NCBI GenBank assembly: GCA_031553935.1
Contig: JAVBKS010000029.1
Location: forward strand, 1 to 39,652
Source of the DNA: JAISDD01 sp031553935
GTDB taxonomy: Bacteria > Bacillota > Syntrophomonadia > Syntrophomonadales > Syntrophomonadaceae
Direction of reading: 5' to 3'
Length of the DNA stretch: 39,652 bases
This document shows positions 31,988 to 39,652 of this stretch, piece by piece (the first letter of the stretch is position 1; each line of letters begins with the position of its first letter). Below the pieces are notes generated by a model. The model saw only the letters and a program-made list of their open reading frames with translations. It did no database searches and was not told the DNA's origin. A program made the position numbers and the translations under genes.

Positions 31988-32824
31988 TTGCTAAGATTTA
32001 TAAGTAATAAATGGATATGGGCAATAGTCTTAGTTTTAATTGTGGCAAGTATTAGTATTGCAAAAACTGCACATCAACCGGTAGACAATATTGTTATTCG
32101 ATCGATTCGTACAGTATATACTCCTGTGCAAAGCGGAGCTTCATTTGTTAGAGATAAATGGCATGGAGTTATTGATTTTTTTCAATCAAAAAACTCATTA
32201 AATAGACAAATAACTGCCTTGGAAGCTGAATTAAATGCTGCTCGGATAGAAAATGCATCATTAAAGGAATATTATCAAGAAACGCTCCGTTTGCAGAACC
32301 TTTTGAATTTTAAGAATGAGAATTTGGGTACGCACAACATGGTTGCAGCGAGGGTTATTGCCCGCAGCCCTAATTCATGGAATGATAGCATTATTATTTC
32401 GAAAGGTAGTATGCAGAGTTTAGCTGTAGATATGCCGGTTATAAGTTCATTGGGCTTAGTGGGAAGAATCAGCAGGGTTTTTGATAACACTGCGGAAGTG
32501 AGTCTCATAACTGATACTGAGATTGCCGTCGGAGCAATTTTTGCCATTGATCGTGAAACTAATGGAATTGTAGAAGGAATTGGTGAAAGCGATAAGCTTA
32601 GAATGGTCAATATTCCTTATTATGCAAAAATTACCGAGAATGAGCAGGTTTTAACATCAGGCCTTTCAAGAATTTATCCGAAAGGCATTCAAATAGGAAC
32701 TATTCAAACTATCATTCATGAGCCTAATGGGTTGCTATTAAAAACGTATTTAACTCCGGCAGTTGATTTCAATAAGCTGGAAGAAGTTTTGGTGATTACT
32801 GATTATAAGCCTCAGTTCGAATAA
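31988..32824 (+). CDS. mreC: Rod shape-determining protein MreC
   Basis: Extracytoplasmic scaffold of the elongasome. The 278-residue protein has one N-terminal membrane helix (WIWAIVLVLIVASISIA), a coiled coil (about 65-105, NRQITALEAELNAARIENAS), and a double beta-barrel domain with VIARSPNSWNDSIIISKGS and VISSLGLVGRISRV. The start is TTG 31988 behind AAGGTGAGATAA, 10 nt after mreB, so the weak start may set a low ratio to MreB. It activates PBP2, encoded three genes later in the same operon. Confidence 0.95.
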   Translation: MLRFISNKWIWAIVLVLIVASISIAKTAHQPVDNIVIRSIRTVYTPVQSGASFVRDKWHGVIDFFQSKNSLNRQITALEAELNAARIENASLKEYYQETLRLQNLLNFKNENLGTHNMVAARVIARSPNSWNDSIIISKGSMQSLAVDMPVISSLGLVGRISRVFDNTAEVSLITDTEIAVGAIFAIDRETNGIVEGIGESDKLRMVNIPYYAKITENEQVLTSGLSRIYPKGIQIGTIQTIIHEPNGLLLKTYLTPAVDFNKLEEVLVITDYKPQFE

Positions 32825-32837
32825 TGTAGAGGTTCTC

Positions 32838-33344
32838 ATGCGGCAATTATGTCTTTTTTCTTTACCAATAATAAGTATTTTGCTTCAATCGACAATATTT
32901 AGCTTTTTTAATATTTATGATGCTATGCCTGATCTTGTACTGATCACGGTGGTTTTTTTTGCATTGCTGCACCGTTCCAAAGAGGCGTCTGTTTATGGTT
33001 TTTTGTGCGGTCTTTTTGAAGACTTGTATATTGGTGATACCATAGGCATGAATGCAATCGCCAAAGGAACGGTTGCTTTTGTAATCAGCCATTTGCAAGG
33101 CCAAGTTTTTAAAGAAAATATTCTAGTTGGAATTATTGGAACTTTCATTGGTACACTTTTGAATGCATTTCTGGTCGTTATCATTTATTCGCTTGCCGGT
33201 AAGGGGATGGCTTACGATTCGAGTTTAGTAATACGCTGTGGCTTTCAGATAATTTATAATGTGGTCATTTCGTCTTTATTTTATTTGTCTTACTTTAATT
33301 CCACTCATAATGGCTGGTTGAGAAAGATTAGGAGAGAACTTTGA
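32838..33344 (+). CDS. mreD: Rod shape-determining protein MreD
   Basis: A 168-residue membrane protein of the elongasome with five or six hydrophobic helices. MreD features visible are the polar-hydrophobic start (IISILLQSTIFSFFNIYDAM-PDL), FLCGLFEDLYIGDTIGMNAI with the conserved G...D(L/I)....G.NA block, and a basic C-terminus. ATG 32838 lies 13 nt after mreC. Its stop overlaps the TTG start of mrdA (TTGA), giving translational coupling of MreD and PBP2. Confidence 0.93.
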   Translation: MRQLCLFSLPIISILLQSTIFSFFNIYDAMPDLVLITVVFFALLHRSKEASVYGFLCGLFEDLYIGDTIGMNAIAKGTVAFVISHLQGQVFKENILVGIIGTFIGTLLNAFLVVIIYSLAGKGMAYDSSLVIRCGFQIIYNVVISSLFYLSYFNSTHNGWLRKIRREL

Positions 33345-35542
33345 GGATTTATGATCTAAAAGCAAGAATGAGGATTTATGTCGGCTTGGTTGTGATATTA
33401 ATCGGTATTCTTAGCATTCGTTTAATAGTAGTTCAATTGGTAAAAAATGAGACTTACCAGATTCAGGCAAAGGAAAATTCGGTGCGTCTTATCCCTATTA
33501 AAGCAACGCGAGGGGAGATATTTACTCACGATAAAGTTGTGATAGCATCTAACAAGCTGGTATATACCATTAATCTGACTTATTTTGATATTAGCAAGAA
33601 TCCTGATTTAATAAAGTCTTTAGTCGATGCAGTAAGTAACTACTACCCGGATGTGACTGTTGAATATGTCACTGAAAAGATAAAAAGTCAAAAGCTAAGA
33701 CCTTATGAACCTATAACTTTAATACGGGACATACCTTGGGAATTAGTAGTGAAACTTGAAGAGAACAGACAGCAGTTCCCGGGGGTCATGATTAGCACGG
33801 AGCCACTGCGGTCATATCCTTTTGGAACATTAGCCGGTCATGTTTTAGGATATATTCATCAAATCAATGCCAAAGAAATAGAAGAAATGGAAAGCAATAA
33901 TATTAAATATAGTTTAAGCAGCTTGATTGGTAAAGCTGGAATCGAGAAACAGTATGAGCAGATTCTAAAAGGCCAAGATGGTGCAAGGCGAATGGAAGTG
34001 GATGCGAAAGGCCGCTTAGTTAGTGAATTAGATACTTCACAGCCGAGTGCCGGCAATCATATTTACCTAACTATTGACAGCAAGCTGCAACAAGTAATGG
34101 AAAGTACAATGGAACAAACCCTAACGAATTTGCAAAAAACTTACCCCAAGGCCAAAGTGGGCTCTGCTGTTCTTATGGATGTAAAAAAGGGATCAGTATT
34201 AGCAATGTGTAGCCAACCTTCACTAAACCCGGATGATTGGAAAGGGGAAATTAGTATAGACAAAGTTGCTTACTATTTTCCGCAAACACCGCAATACGAC
34301 CCGATGCAGCCAGGGGCGCAGACCAATCGAGCTATTTCATCAGCTTATCCGCCGGGATCGACCTTTAAACCGGTTACCGGTATGGCAGCTCTAAGAGCCG
34401 CTGTCATGAATCCCTTGCAGGATTATGTAAACTGCGGAGGAGCATATTGGATTAAGCCCAATATCAGATGTACTGGGGTTCACGGTAATGTTAACTACTT
34501 GTCAGGCATGGCTCATTCCTGCAACACCTATTTCCAAGAGATGGGGAGAAGAGCCGGGCAAGATAATATTGTCGAAGTGGGCAGAGAATTCGGATTAGGC
34601 AGCAAGACCGGCATAGATCTGCCTAATGAAATTAACGGCCAATTGCCGTCACCGGAATGGAAAAAAGATATAAATGCCATTATTTTAGAAAGACAAAACG
34701 TAAAAAACCATAAAGACGTAGAAGAAAAATATGACACTCTAATAAGTCAAGCCCAAAGTGAAGCTGAAATAGACGAATTAAACAAAAAGAAAAAAGCCGA
34801 GCTTAATAAACTGGATGCCCAATACAAGATTGATTATAACTTTAATACTAATTGGCAGCAATTTGATACATTTAACATGTCGATTGGTCAGGGATATAAT
34901 AATTTTACGGTCATGCAATTAGCTAATTACGTTAGTACTATTGCTAATGGGGGCTACAGAATGAAGCCCTATTTGGTTGATAGGATTGAAGATTCCCAGG
35001 GTCGAATAATTGAACAGCATGAGCCTGAAGTATCATTTAACATTAGTGATCCTGCTGCTATTATTCCCTGGACTAAAAGAGCGATGACGGCAGTGACCGA
35101 GCCTGGAGGAACTGCTTATAGTTTATTCGCTAGTTTTCCGGACAGTATTAAAGTTGGAGCCAAAACGGGAACGGCAGAGTCGGGAAGAGCAGGTGACAGT
35201 GCCTTAAAAGATGTCCATGGCGTTTTCATAGCATTTGCTCCGGCTGATAACCCAGAAATTGCGTTCGCCGGTCTAGTGGAATACGGTTACAGTGGATACG
35301 GTTCTTCAGGTATTGTATGTAAAGCCTTATTCGAACAATACTTTGGCATCATTGACCATCTTAATCAAAACATAACTTCTCCAGAACCAGTGATGCCGCA
35401 AGTTGAAAACACTGACGAAAACCCAATATTACCGGATGTTCCCCTCGAAATCGAAACTGGAAGCGATGATGCAGTAAACGAAGAAGGTTTAGTTCCCAAT
35501 GTCATCGATACTGATATCGTAGGAGGACAGGGGGAACCTTAA
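33341..35542 (+). CDS. mrdA: Penicillin-binding protein 2 (elongation transpeptidase) with a charged insertion
   Basis: Monofunctional class B PBP that cross-links lateral-wall peptidoglycan with RodA. The 733-residue protein has an N-terminal membrane anchor (YVGLVVILIGILSIRLIVV), a pedestal domain with TRGEIF and the GKAGIEKQYE block, and the transpeptidase motifs STFK (Ser340), SCN (Ser393) and KTG (Lys608). Between SCN and KTG, residues of about 444-505 form a Lys/Glu-rich helix-forming insert (VEEKYDTLISQAQSEAEIDE) that is not in the standard PBP2 plan. A Pro/Glu/Asp-rich tail follows residue 680. TTG 33341 has AGGAGA upstream. It is the last gene of the mre operon; a terminator follows. 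Confidence 0.94.
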   Translation: MRIYDLKARMRIYVGLVVILIGILSIRLIVVQLVKNETYQIQAKENSVRLIPIKATRGEIFTHDKVVIASNKLVYTINLTYFDISKNPDLIKSLVDAVSNYYPDVTVEYVTEKIKSQKLRPYEPITLIRDIPWELVVKLEENRQQFPGVMISTEPLRSYPFGTLAGHVLGYIHQINAKEIEEMESNNIKYSLSSLIGKAGIEKQYEQILKGQDGARRMEVDAKGRLVSELDTSQPSAGNHIYLTIDSKLQQVMESTMEQTLTNLQKTYPKAKVGSAVLMDVKKGSVLAMCSQPSLNPDDWKGEISIDKVAYYFPQTPQYDPMQPGAQTNRAISSAYPPGSTFKPVTGMAALRAAVMNPLQDYVNCGGAYWIKPNIRCTGVHGNVNYLSGMAHSCNTYFQEMGRRAGQDNIVEVGREFGLGSKTGIDLPNEINGQLPSPEWKKDINAIILERQNVKNHKDVEEKYDTLISQAQSEAEIDELNKKKKAELNKLDAQYKIDYNFNTNWQQFDTFNMSIGQGYNNFTVMQLANYVSTIANGGYRMKPYLVDRIEDSQGRIIEQHEPEVSFNISDPAAIIPWTKRAMTAVTEPGGTAYSLFASFPDSIKVGAKTGTAESGRAGDSALKDVHGVFIAFAPADNPEIAFAGLVEYGYSGYGSSGIVCKALFEQYFGIIDHLNQNITSPEPVMPQVENTDENPILPDVPLEIETGSDDAVNEEGLVPNVIDTDIVGGQGEP

Positions 35543-35590
35543 ACTGGGTTTGACGAATAATAGAATAATTTTGTATATCAAAAACGACTC

Positions 35591-35627
35591 AAAGCGCGGA
35601 ATATATATAGGTTTCGCGCTTTTTATA
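35591..35627 (+). terminator. Terminator of the mre-mrdA operon
   Basis: AAAGCGCGGAA (35591-35601) pairs with TTTCGCGCTTT (35612-35622), with one G-T pair and a 10-nt loop, and is followed by a T-rich run. It separates mrdA from the minCDE operon. Confidence 0.75.
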
Positions 35628-35714
35628 TTATATTCTTAGCAGGAAATTTTTTCAATTAAAAGAAGTTATAAACAATAAAATAAAAGCAATTATCATTGAT
35701 AGGAGGTCTACCAG

Positions 35715-36338
35715 GTGTCAATTGTATTGAAAGGCGAAGGGTTAGAAAAACTTGTAGATCTTAAAGCGTTTTATACTTTTCATGATATAAAACAAGGATT
35801 AATTAAGAAACTCACCCATGCTGACGACTATACCCCTGGAACAAAAATCGTAATTGATATTGGCAAGCGGCAGCTAAACAGCAAGCAGCTGCACGAGATT
35901 GAAGACATATTGCTTGATTACGGAATCCATCTAAAGAAAATCATTTCTCCCAGTTGGTCAGTTAATGGTGAAGATAAGGAGATGTTTAATTACGAAGTTC
36001 CATATTATGCTGAAACCATCATGCTATCGAGACATTTAAGAGCTGGTCAGCGTTTGTTCAGTAATGGTAATCTGGTTATTTTGGGAGATATTAACCCGGG
36101 AGCAGAAATTATTGCAGTTGGGAATATAATCGTAATGGGCTCTTTGCGTGGGATAGCCCATAGCGGCTACTACGGTGACGAGAACGCAATTATTGCTGCC
36201 TATAGATTAAGACCCACCCAATTGAGAATAGCTGAGCATTTCACCCGCCCTCCGGAAGAGGATAGCACTAGCGTACAGCAACCAGAAGTAGCTCGAATCA
36301 AAGACAACAAAGTAATAATCGAAAGGCTAAAAATTTGA
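35715..36338 (+). CDS. minC: Septum site-determining protein MinC, copy 2
   Basis: FtsZ antagonist of the Min system. The 207-residue protein has an N-terminal domain (SIVLKGEGLEKLVDLKAF) and a C-terminal beta-helix (VILGDINPGAEIIAVGNIIV, then GSLRGIAHSGYYGDENAII). The MinD/FtsZ contact motif reads RAGQ here, whereas copy 1 and most MinC proteins have RSGQ. The start is GTG 35715 behind AGGAGGTCTACCAG. It heads the standard minC-minD-minE operon after the mre cluster. The leader has AT-rich sequence with no sure promoter; an AGGAAATT near 35640 could be a sigma-H minus-35, which I cannot confirm. Confidence 0.93.
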   Translation: MSIVLKGEGLEKLVDLKAFYTFHDIKQGLIKKLTHADDYTPGTKIVIDIGKRQLNSKQLHEIEDILLDYGIHLKKIISPSWSVNGEDKEMFNYEVPYYAETIMLSRHLRAGQRLFSNGNLVILGDINPGAEIIAVGNIIVMGSLRGIAHSGYYGDENAIIAAYRLRPTQLRIAEHFTRPPEEDSTSVQQPEVARIKDNKVIIERLKI

Positions 36339-36353
36339 ATGGAGGTTAAGAAA

Positions 36354-37154
36354 ATGAAGAGTAGGGTAATTGTAGTTACATCGGGGAAGGGAGGAGTCGG
36401 AAAAACAACAACAACTGCGAATATAGGGACTGCGCTTGCCATGATGGACTACAAGGTGGTTTTAGTAGATACGGACTTGGGCTTGCGGAATCTAGATGTG
36501 GTTATGGGGCTTGAGAATCGCATTGTCTTTGATATCGTTGATGTTGTCAACGGCAACTGTAAAATTAAGCAGGCTCTGATTCGGGATAAAAGATTCGAGG
36601 GGTTAAACCTCTTGCCTGCTGCGCAGACCAAGGATAAAACTGCGATAACTCCTCATCAGATGAAAAACCTAACCAATAGTTTGCGTCAAGATTATGACTA
36701 TATTATTGTTGATTGCCCTGCTGGGATTGAGCAAGGATTTAGAAATGCAATTGCAGGTGCAGACTATGCCATAGTCGTAGCAACTCCTGAGGTATCTTCA
36801 GTAAGAGATGCCGATCGTATTATTGGTTTGCTGGAAGCTGCAGGCTTAAGCGGATCAAGGCTAATAGTTAACCGCCTGAGGACGAAAATGGTCAAACGCG
36901 GAGACATGATGGATATAGATGATATATTAGATATTCTTTCAATAGATTTACTAGGAGTAGTTCCTGAAGATGAAGCTATAGTGGTATCCACTAATCGAGG
37001 TGAACCTGCAGTACTGGAAAACAACTCTTTAGCAGGTGCAGCGTATAAAAGAATTGCTCGTCGGCTTCTAGGAGAAGAGATTGCAATTCCGTCATATGAT
37101 AACTCGGATAATCTTGTCGAGCGCTTCTGGAAAATTCTACGACTTGCTAGGTAG
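36354..37154 (+). CDS. minD: Septum site-determining ATPase MinD, copy 2 (canonical)
   Basis: Membrane ATPase that positions MinC. The 266-residue protein has the canonical GKGGVGKTTTTANIG, VDTDLGLRNLDVVMGLENR, VDCPAGIEQGFRNAI and TPEVSSVRDADRIIGLLEAA blocks, and a C-terminal amphipathic membrane-targeting helix (NLVERFWKILRLAR). I chose ATG 36354 because GGAGG lies 8 nt before it; ATG 36339 directly follows the minC stop but has no RBS and adds residues not seen in the family. The gene lies 9 bp before minE. Confidence 0.96.
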   Translation: MKSRVIVVTSGKGGVGKTTTTANIGTALAMMDYKVVLVDTDLGLRNLDVVMGLENRIVFDIVDVVNGNCKIKQALIRDKRFEGLNLLPAAQTKDKTAITPHQMKNLTNSLRQDYDYIIVDCPAGIEQGFRNAIAGADYAIVVATPEVSSVRDADRIIGLLEAAGLSGSRLIVNRLRTKMVKRGDMMDIDDILDILSIDLLGVVPEDEAIVVSTNRGEPAVLENNSLAGAAYKRIARRLLGEEIAIPSYDNSDNLVERFWKILRLAR

Positions 37155-37163
37155 GAGGGGGGG

Positions 37164-37439
37164 ATGACAGTGTTGGATTTGTTAGCTCGAATCTTTAATA
37201 GAGATAACCTCCATAGCAAAGATGTTGCCAAAGAGCGACTGCGATTAGTTCTGGTTCATGACCGTTCGTCGGTCTCGCCTGAATTCCTTAATCAACTCAA
37301 GGAAGACATGATAGAGCTTATAAGCCGTTACTTAGAAATAGATGTTAATTCACTACAAGTCAATCTCGAAAATGAAGATAATACTGTAGCTTTGGTTGCC
37401 AATATACCTGTGAAAGGATTAAGGAGGGTTGCCAATTAA
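37164..37439 (+). CDS. minE: Cell division topological specificity factor MinE, copy 2
   Basis: A 91-residue MinD regulator. It has the amphipathic start TVLDLLARIF, the MinD-contact block KERLRLVLVHDRSS, the dimer helix DMIELISRYLEID, and the closing beta strand (VALVANIPVKGL). ATG 37164 is close behind GGAGGGGGG. It closes the minC-minD-minE operon, and its sequence is clearly diverged from copy 1 (for example HDRSSVSPEF here and HDRLGTSSEL there). Confidence 0.93.
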   Translation: MTVLDLLARIFNRDNLHSKDVAKERLRLVLVHDRSSVSPEFLNQLKEDMIELISRYLEIDVNSLQVNLENEDNTVALVANIPVKGLRRVAN

Positions 37440-37532
37440 TAAACTAATTTACTTAGGCTATTGAAAGGAGTTGGTACTATAGAAAAACTTCACTGGATTT
37501 ATAAATAATAATTTGGTTGGAAATTTAATGAT

Positions 37533-37559
37533 AAGGTGGGTATTTATCCACCTTTTTTG
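37533..37559 (+). terminator. Terminator of the minCDE operon
   Basis: AAGGTGGGTA / TATCCACCTT forms a 10-bp stem with one G-T pair, and a TTTTTT run overlaps its 3' end. It lies about 95 bp after minE. Confidence 0.75.
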
Positions 37560-37585
37560 TTTTCCATTTTTCTTGGTCATTATTC

Positions 37586-37614
37586 TAGACAGCGTATATT
37601 CAACACCTTATAAT
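37586..37614 (+). promoter_or_regulatory. rodA promoter
   Basis: TAGACA (37586-37591, 5 of 6), a 17-nt spacer, perfect TATAAT (37609-37614). It lies directly after the minCDE terminator and 20 bp before rodA. Confidence 0.7.
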
Positions 37615-37634
37615 AGCGAAAGGAGGAATAAATT

Positions 37635-38771
37635 ATGGACCTTAAGCGTTTGAAATTTATTGACAAACCTTTTGCAATAACGCTTACAATTTTGATTCTT
37701 TTCGGTTTAGTTGTTCTAAGAAGTGCAACTGTGGCCCTATCTTTTGATTCCAACTCTTTAGTAATTAAACAAATTGGAGTAATACTAGTAGGCTTAGTCG
37801 GAATAGTTATGCTTATTCGATATGATTATCTGCAGCTAAGAAGATATAGCTTAGCAATCTACATTTTGGCTAATCTCTTGCTAATTTTGGTTCTAGTATT
37901 TGGACAAGATATTAGGGGCACTAAAGGTTGGCTAAGCTTAGGGCCGATACCGCCCATTCAAGTTGCCGAGATATCAAAAATCCTGCTGATATTAGCTTTT
38001 GCCAATTATCTATGCTCGAAAAGAGGTAATATGGACACATTCTTGCAAATATTACCAGGAATAATGTTCATGGGGTTTCCTTTTGTTTTAATAATGATGC
38101 AGCCTGATCTAGGAACTGCTTTGGTTTATATAGTGGTAACAATTGTGATGATGTTCTTTGCCGGGGCTAATCCGAGAATACTACTGACTCTATTGTTAAT
38201 AGGTGCGTTCTCAATTGCCCTAGTTTTGACCATGCATTTCTATTTCGATATGCCATTGCCGATGCAAGATTATCAAATAAAGAGGCTGACGGTTTTTCTC
38301 AATCCTTATGAAGACGGGCAAGGTGGGCGTGGGGCAGGATGGAATACAATACAGTCACTGGTTGCGATCGGTTCTGGAGGCTTAAGTGGACGAGGGCTTT
38401 TTAATGGAACCCAAGTTCAGCTTAATTTCCTGCCTGAGCATCACACTGATTTTATCTATGCGGTCATTGGAGAGGAACTTGGCTTTTTAGGCGCTTTCGG
38501 GGTAATTATTCTTTATTTGATCATACTGCTGCGCACAGCATTTATTAGCCTGGAAGCAAAAGAAGACTACGGATCACTGATTGTTATAGGGATATCAGCA
38601 ATGTGGTTATTTCACGTGTTCGAAAATATAGGTATGTCAATTGGAGTAATGCCGATAACCGGAATACCATTGCCATTCTTAAGCTACGGCGGCAGCTCAA
38701 TGCTAACGAATCTTATAGCAGTTGGTTTGATATTCAGTGTAAATATTCGCGGAAACCAAATAGTGTTTTAG
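37635..38771 (+). CDS. rodA: SEDS peptidoglycan glycosyltransferase RodA
   Basis: Polytopic SEDS glycosyltransferase that polymerises lipid II for lateral wall growth together with PBP2. The 378-residue protein has about ten membrane segments. SEDS blocks are GTKGWLSLGPIPPIQVAEIS, MQPDLGTALVYI, NTIQSLVAIGSGGLSGRGLF, NFLPEHHTDFIYAVIGEELG (with the catalytic-loop Asp of HHTDFI) and TGIPLPFLSYGGSSM. The short length and HHTDFIYAVIGEE form favour RodA over FtsW or SpoVE. ATG 37635 follows AAAGGAGGAATAAATT. Its place near mreBCD-mrdA agrees with elongasome function, though it has its own promoter. Confidence 0.93.
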   Translation: MDLKRLKFIDKPFAITLTILILFGLVVLRSATVALSFDSNSLVIKQIGVILVGLVGIVMLIRYDYLQLRRYSLAIYILANLLLILVLVFGQDIRGTKGWLSLGPIPPIQVAEISKILLILAFANYLCSKRGNMDTFLQILPGIMFMGFPFVLIMMQPDLGTALVYIVVTIVMMFFAGANPRILLTLLLIGAFSIALVLTMHFYFDMPLPMQDYQIKRLTVFLNPYEDGQGGRGAGWNTIQSLVAIGSGGLSGRGLFNGTQVQLNFLPEHHTDFIYAVIGEELGFLGAFGVIILYLIILLRTAFISLEAKEDYGSLIVIGISAMWLFHVFENIGMSIGVMPITGIPLPFLSYGGSSMLTNLIAVGLIFSVNIRGNQIVF

Positions 38772-38909
38772 TATAGTATTGCCTACTTACATAAGATTAG
38801 CTGATACAAAGAGATTCTATCTTATAATGAAGGACACTTTTCAAAGCAGAACAGAAATCTCCATCTCTTTTTAGAATGGCACTACTCTATAGATTTGGTC
38901 TGCAAAAAG

Positions 38910-38938
38910 AAACGGGAAGCGGTTCCCACCTCCCGTTT
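38910..38938 (-). terminator. Terminator of the collagen-like gene
   Basis: AAACGGGA / TCCCGTTT stem with a 13-nt loop, followed on the minus strand by CTTTTTGCA. It lies 16 bp past the stop of the minus-strand exosporium gene. Confidence 0.65.
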
Positions 38939-38953
38939 GTTCAGCACATTCTG

Positions 38954-39652
38954 TTATGACGGATTTCTGAGGTAGACGCTCCCACTCATCAAAACAGCTA
39001 TACTCTTGGTGTTATCAGCTTGAGCTATATCCTTGTGGACGATGAACATAAGCCTGCTTCCTGCTGGCACTGGAACATTAAGATTGTTCACGATCTTTTC
39101 GAACAGCTGACCTTTGGCTACGAGGCCGGTCAAAGCAGGCGTTAAGATTACCTTTGTTTCAGGAATGCCGACAAAATATGGTGTATTGTATCTGTAGAAC
39201 AGCTGTGCAAACATATTTGCTGATGCGCTGCCCAAATCTACATCTTCAATAGTAATCATTGACATGGCTATGTCAGTTATGATCGCATCTCGAGCAATGA
39301 AAAATGGGAATGCGTGAAGTAGACCATGGGTGACTTCAAGGTTACCATCAACAATTGGATGTGGACATTCACCGTGCATCCCGAATCCTAGAGTATATGG
39401 ATGCTGATTAGTATCCATATAAATGGGTACAGGTGTTCCTGAGGCATAAGGGATTAAAGTGACAGCATCGTTGCCAGGAGGACCTTCGGGGCCGGTTGGA
39501 CCGATTTCACCCTGTATTCCCTGCGGACCTTCAGGACCGGTCGGACCGATTTCACCTTGGATGCCCTGCAGACCTTCAGGGCCGGTCGGACCGATTTCAC
39601 CTTGGATGCCCTGCAGACCTTCAGGGCCGGTCGGACCGATTTCACCTTGAAT
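38954..39652 (-). CDS. Collagen-like exosporium protein, BclB-type C-terminal domain (partial, 5' end off the window)
   Basis: The 3' part of a gene that enters from beyond the right edge. The first visible residues (reading in from 39652) are Gly-X-Y triplets of a 15-residue unit, GIQGEIGPTGPEGLQ. After PPGNDA the C-terminal domain of about 170 residues begins with VTLIPYASGTPVPI and includes KVILTPALTGLVAKG and LNVPVPAGSRLMFIV, features of the BclB-like trimerising head of spore-surface glycoproteins. Met at 39418 is internal, not a start, because the frame stays open to the window end. Such proteins form hair-like exosporium fibres. A terminator follows the stop. Confidence 0.85.
   Translation of the reverse strand: MQGEIGPTGPEGLQGIQGEIGPTGPEGLQGIQGEIGPTGPEGPQGIQGEIGPTGPEGPPGNDAVTLIPYASGTPVPIYMDTNQHPYTLGFGMHGECPHPIVDGNLEVTHGLLHAFPFFIARDAIITDIAMSMITIEDVDLGSASANMFAQLFYRYNTPYFVGIPETKVILTPALTGLVAKGQLFEKIVNNLNVPVPAGSRLMFIVHKDIAQADNTKSIAVLMSGSVYLRNPS
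39479..39652 (-). repeat. 45-bp tandem repeats encoding collagen-like triplets
   Basis: A period of 45 bp, or five Gly-X-Y triplets. Units 39551-39595 and 39596-39640 are identical; the unit 39506-39550 differs at a few positions, and partial units lie at both ends. The array continues past the window. Confidence 0.9.

Noticed and set aside
35630..35714. Sigma-H promoter for the canonical minCDE operon
   Set aside because: Only an AGGAAATT-like box is visible and the matching minus-10 (GAAG rather than GAAT) is poor, so I did not list it as a feature.
39454..39645. Separate 63-codon minus-strand frame KSVRPALKVCRASK
   Set aside because: It is an out-of-frame reading of the same 45-bp repeat; the true frame is the Gly-X-Y one continuous with 38954.
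39459..39650. Plus-strand frame with Pro-Gly-rich repeats (GPSGPVGPISP)
   Set aside because: It is the antisense shadow of the collagen-like repeat; the minus strand continues into a real BclB-type domain and has a terminator.
39479..39652. CRISPR-like regular repeat
   Set aside because: The units are directly contiguous without spacers and code for collagen triplets; no cas gene is present.

Overview
The window looks like chromosome of a low-to-moderate GC, endospore-forming, Gram-positive bacterium of the Clostridia. The evidence is strong Shine-Dalgarno sequences with frequent TTG and GTG starts, Firmicutes-type promoters, a LexA box of the GAAC-N4-GTTC type, an S-layer (SLH) protein, a BclB-like collagen exosporium protein, and the maf-radC-mreBCD-mrdA-minCDE-rodA order. 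The species cannot be named from sequence alone.

Left part (1 to about 10.1 kb): an accessory patchwork. It holds a degraded TPR-protein start, a DUF4259 protein, an AAA/DUF4143 ATPase, a Crp/Fnr HTH remnant, an orphan AgrC-like GHKL sensor kinase, a DUF3788 + tag operon with a very good promoter, a Cys-rich protein with three Fn3-like repeats, a flavodoxin remnant, an MBL-fold lipoprotein, a PPOX-family flavoprotein divergent from a TetR regulator with two palindromic operators, and a VanZ-like protein. At least four gene remnants lie here or just beyond (TPR, Crp/Fnr, flavodoxin, Fn3 repeat), which indicates turnover.

Middle (10.1-29.4 kb): a surface operon (SLH protein plus secreted purple-acid-phosphatase-like enzyme) behind a leader that contains an intrinsic terminator; a kinase-less paralogue of the GHKL sensor; a thioredoxin-like protein coupled to a truncated permease; tRNA-Lys(CTT); cobO and a cobC-like phosphatase; DUF1648 and DedA membrane proteins; a PAS-GGDEF cyclase followed by a YcgR-like PilZ protein (c-di-GMP synthesis and sensing); a first Min system in the unusual order minD-minE-minC on the minus strand; a cytoplasmic subtilisin; a PPDK/PEP-synthase regulatory protein; a GIY-YIG protein; two small genes whose ribosome binding sites lie in hairpins; and SOS-controlled dinB.

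Right part (29.5-39.65 kb): the core cell-shape and division cluster maf-radC-mreB-mreC-mreD-mrdA, then a canonical second Min system minC-minD-minE, then rodA with its own promoter. MreBCD, PBP2 and RodA form the elongasome, and MinCDE places the septum. The window ends inside a minus-strand collagen-like exosporium gene with identical 45-bp repeats.

The observations most worth following are the two complete but divergent and rearranged Min systems about 12 kb apart, the sensor-only paralogue of the GHKL kinase, the terminator-containing leader of the S-layer operon, the paired RBS-hiding hairpins, the overlapping promoter/operator of the TetR switch, and a cysteine cluster inserted in CobO.
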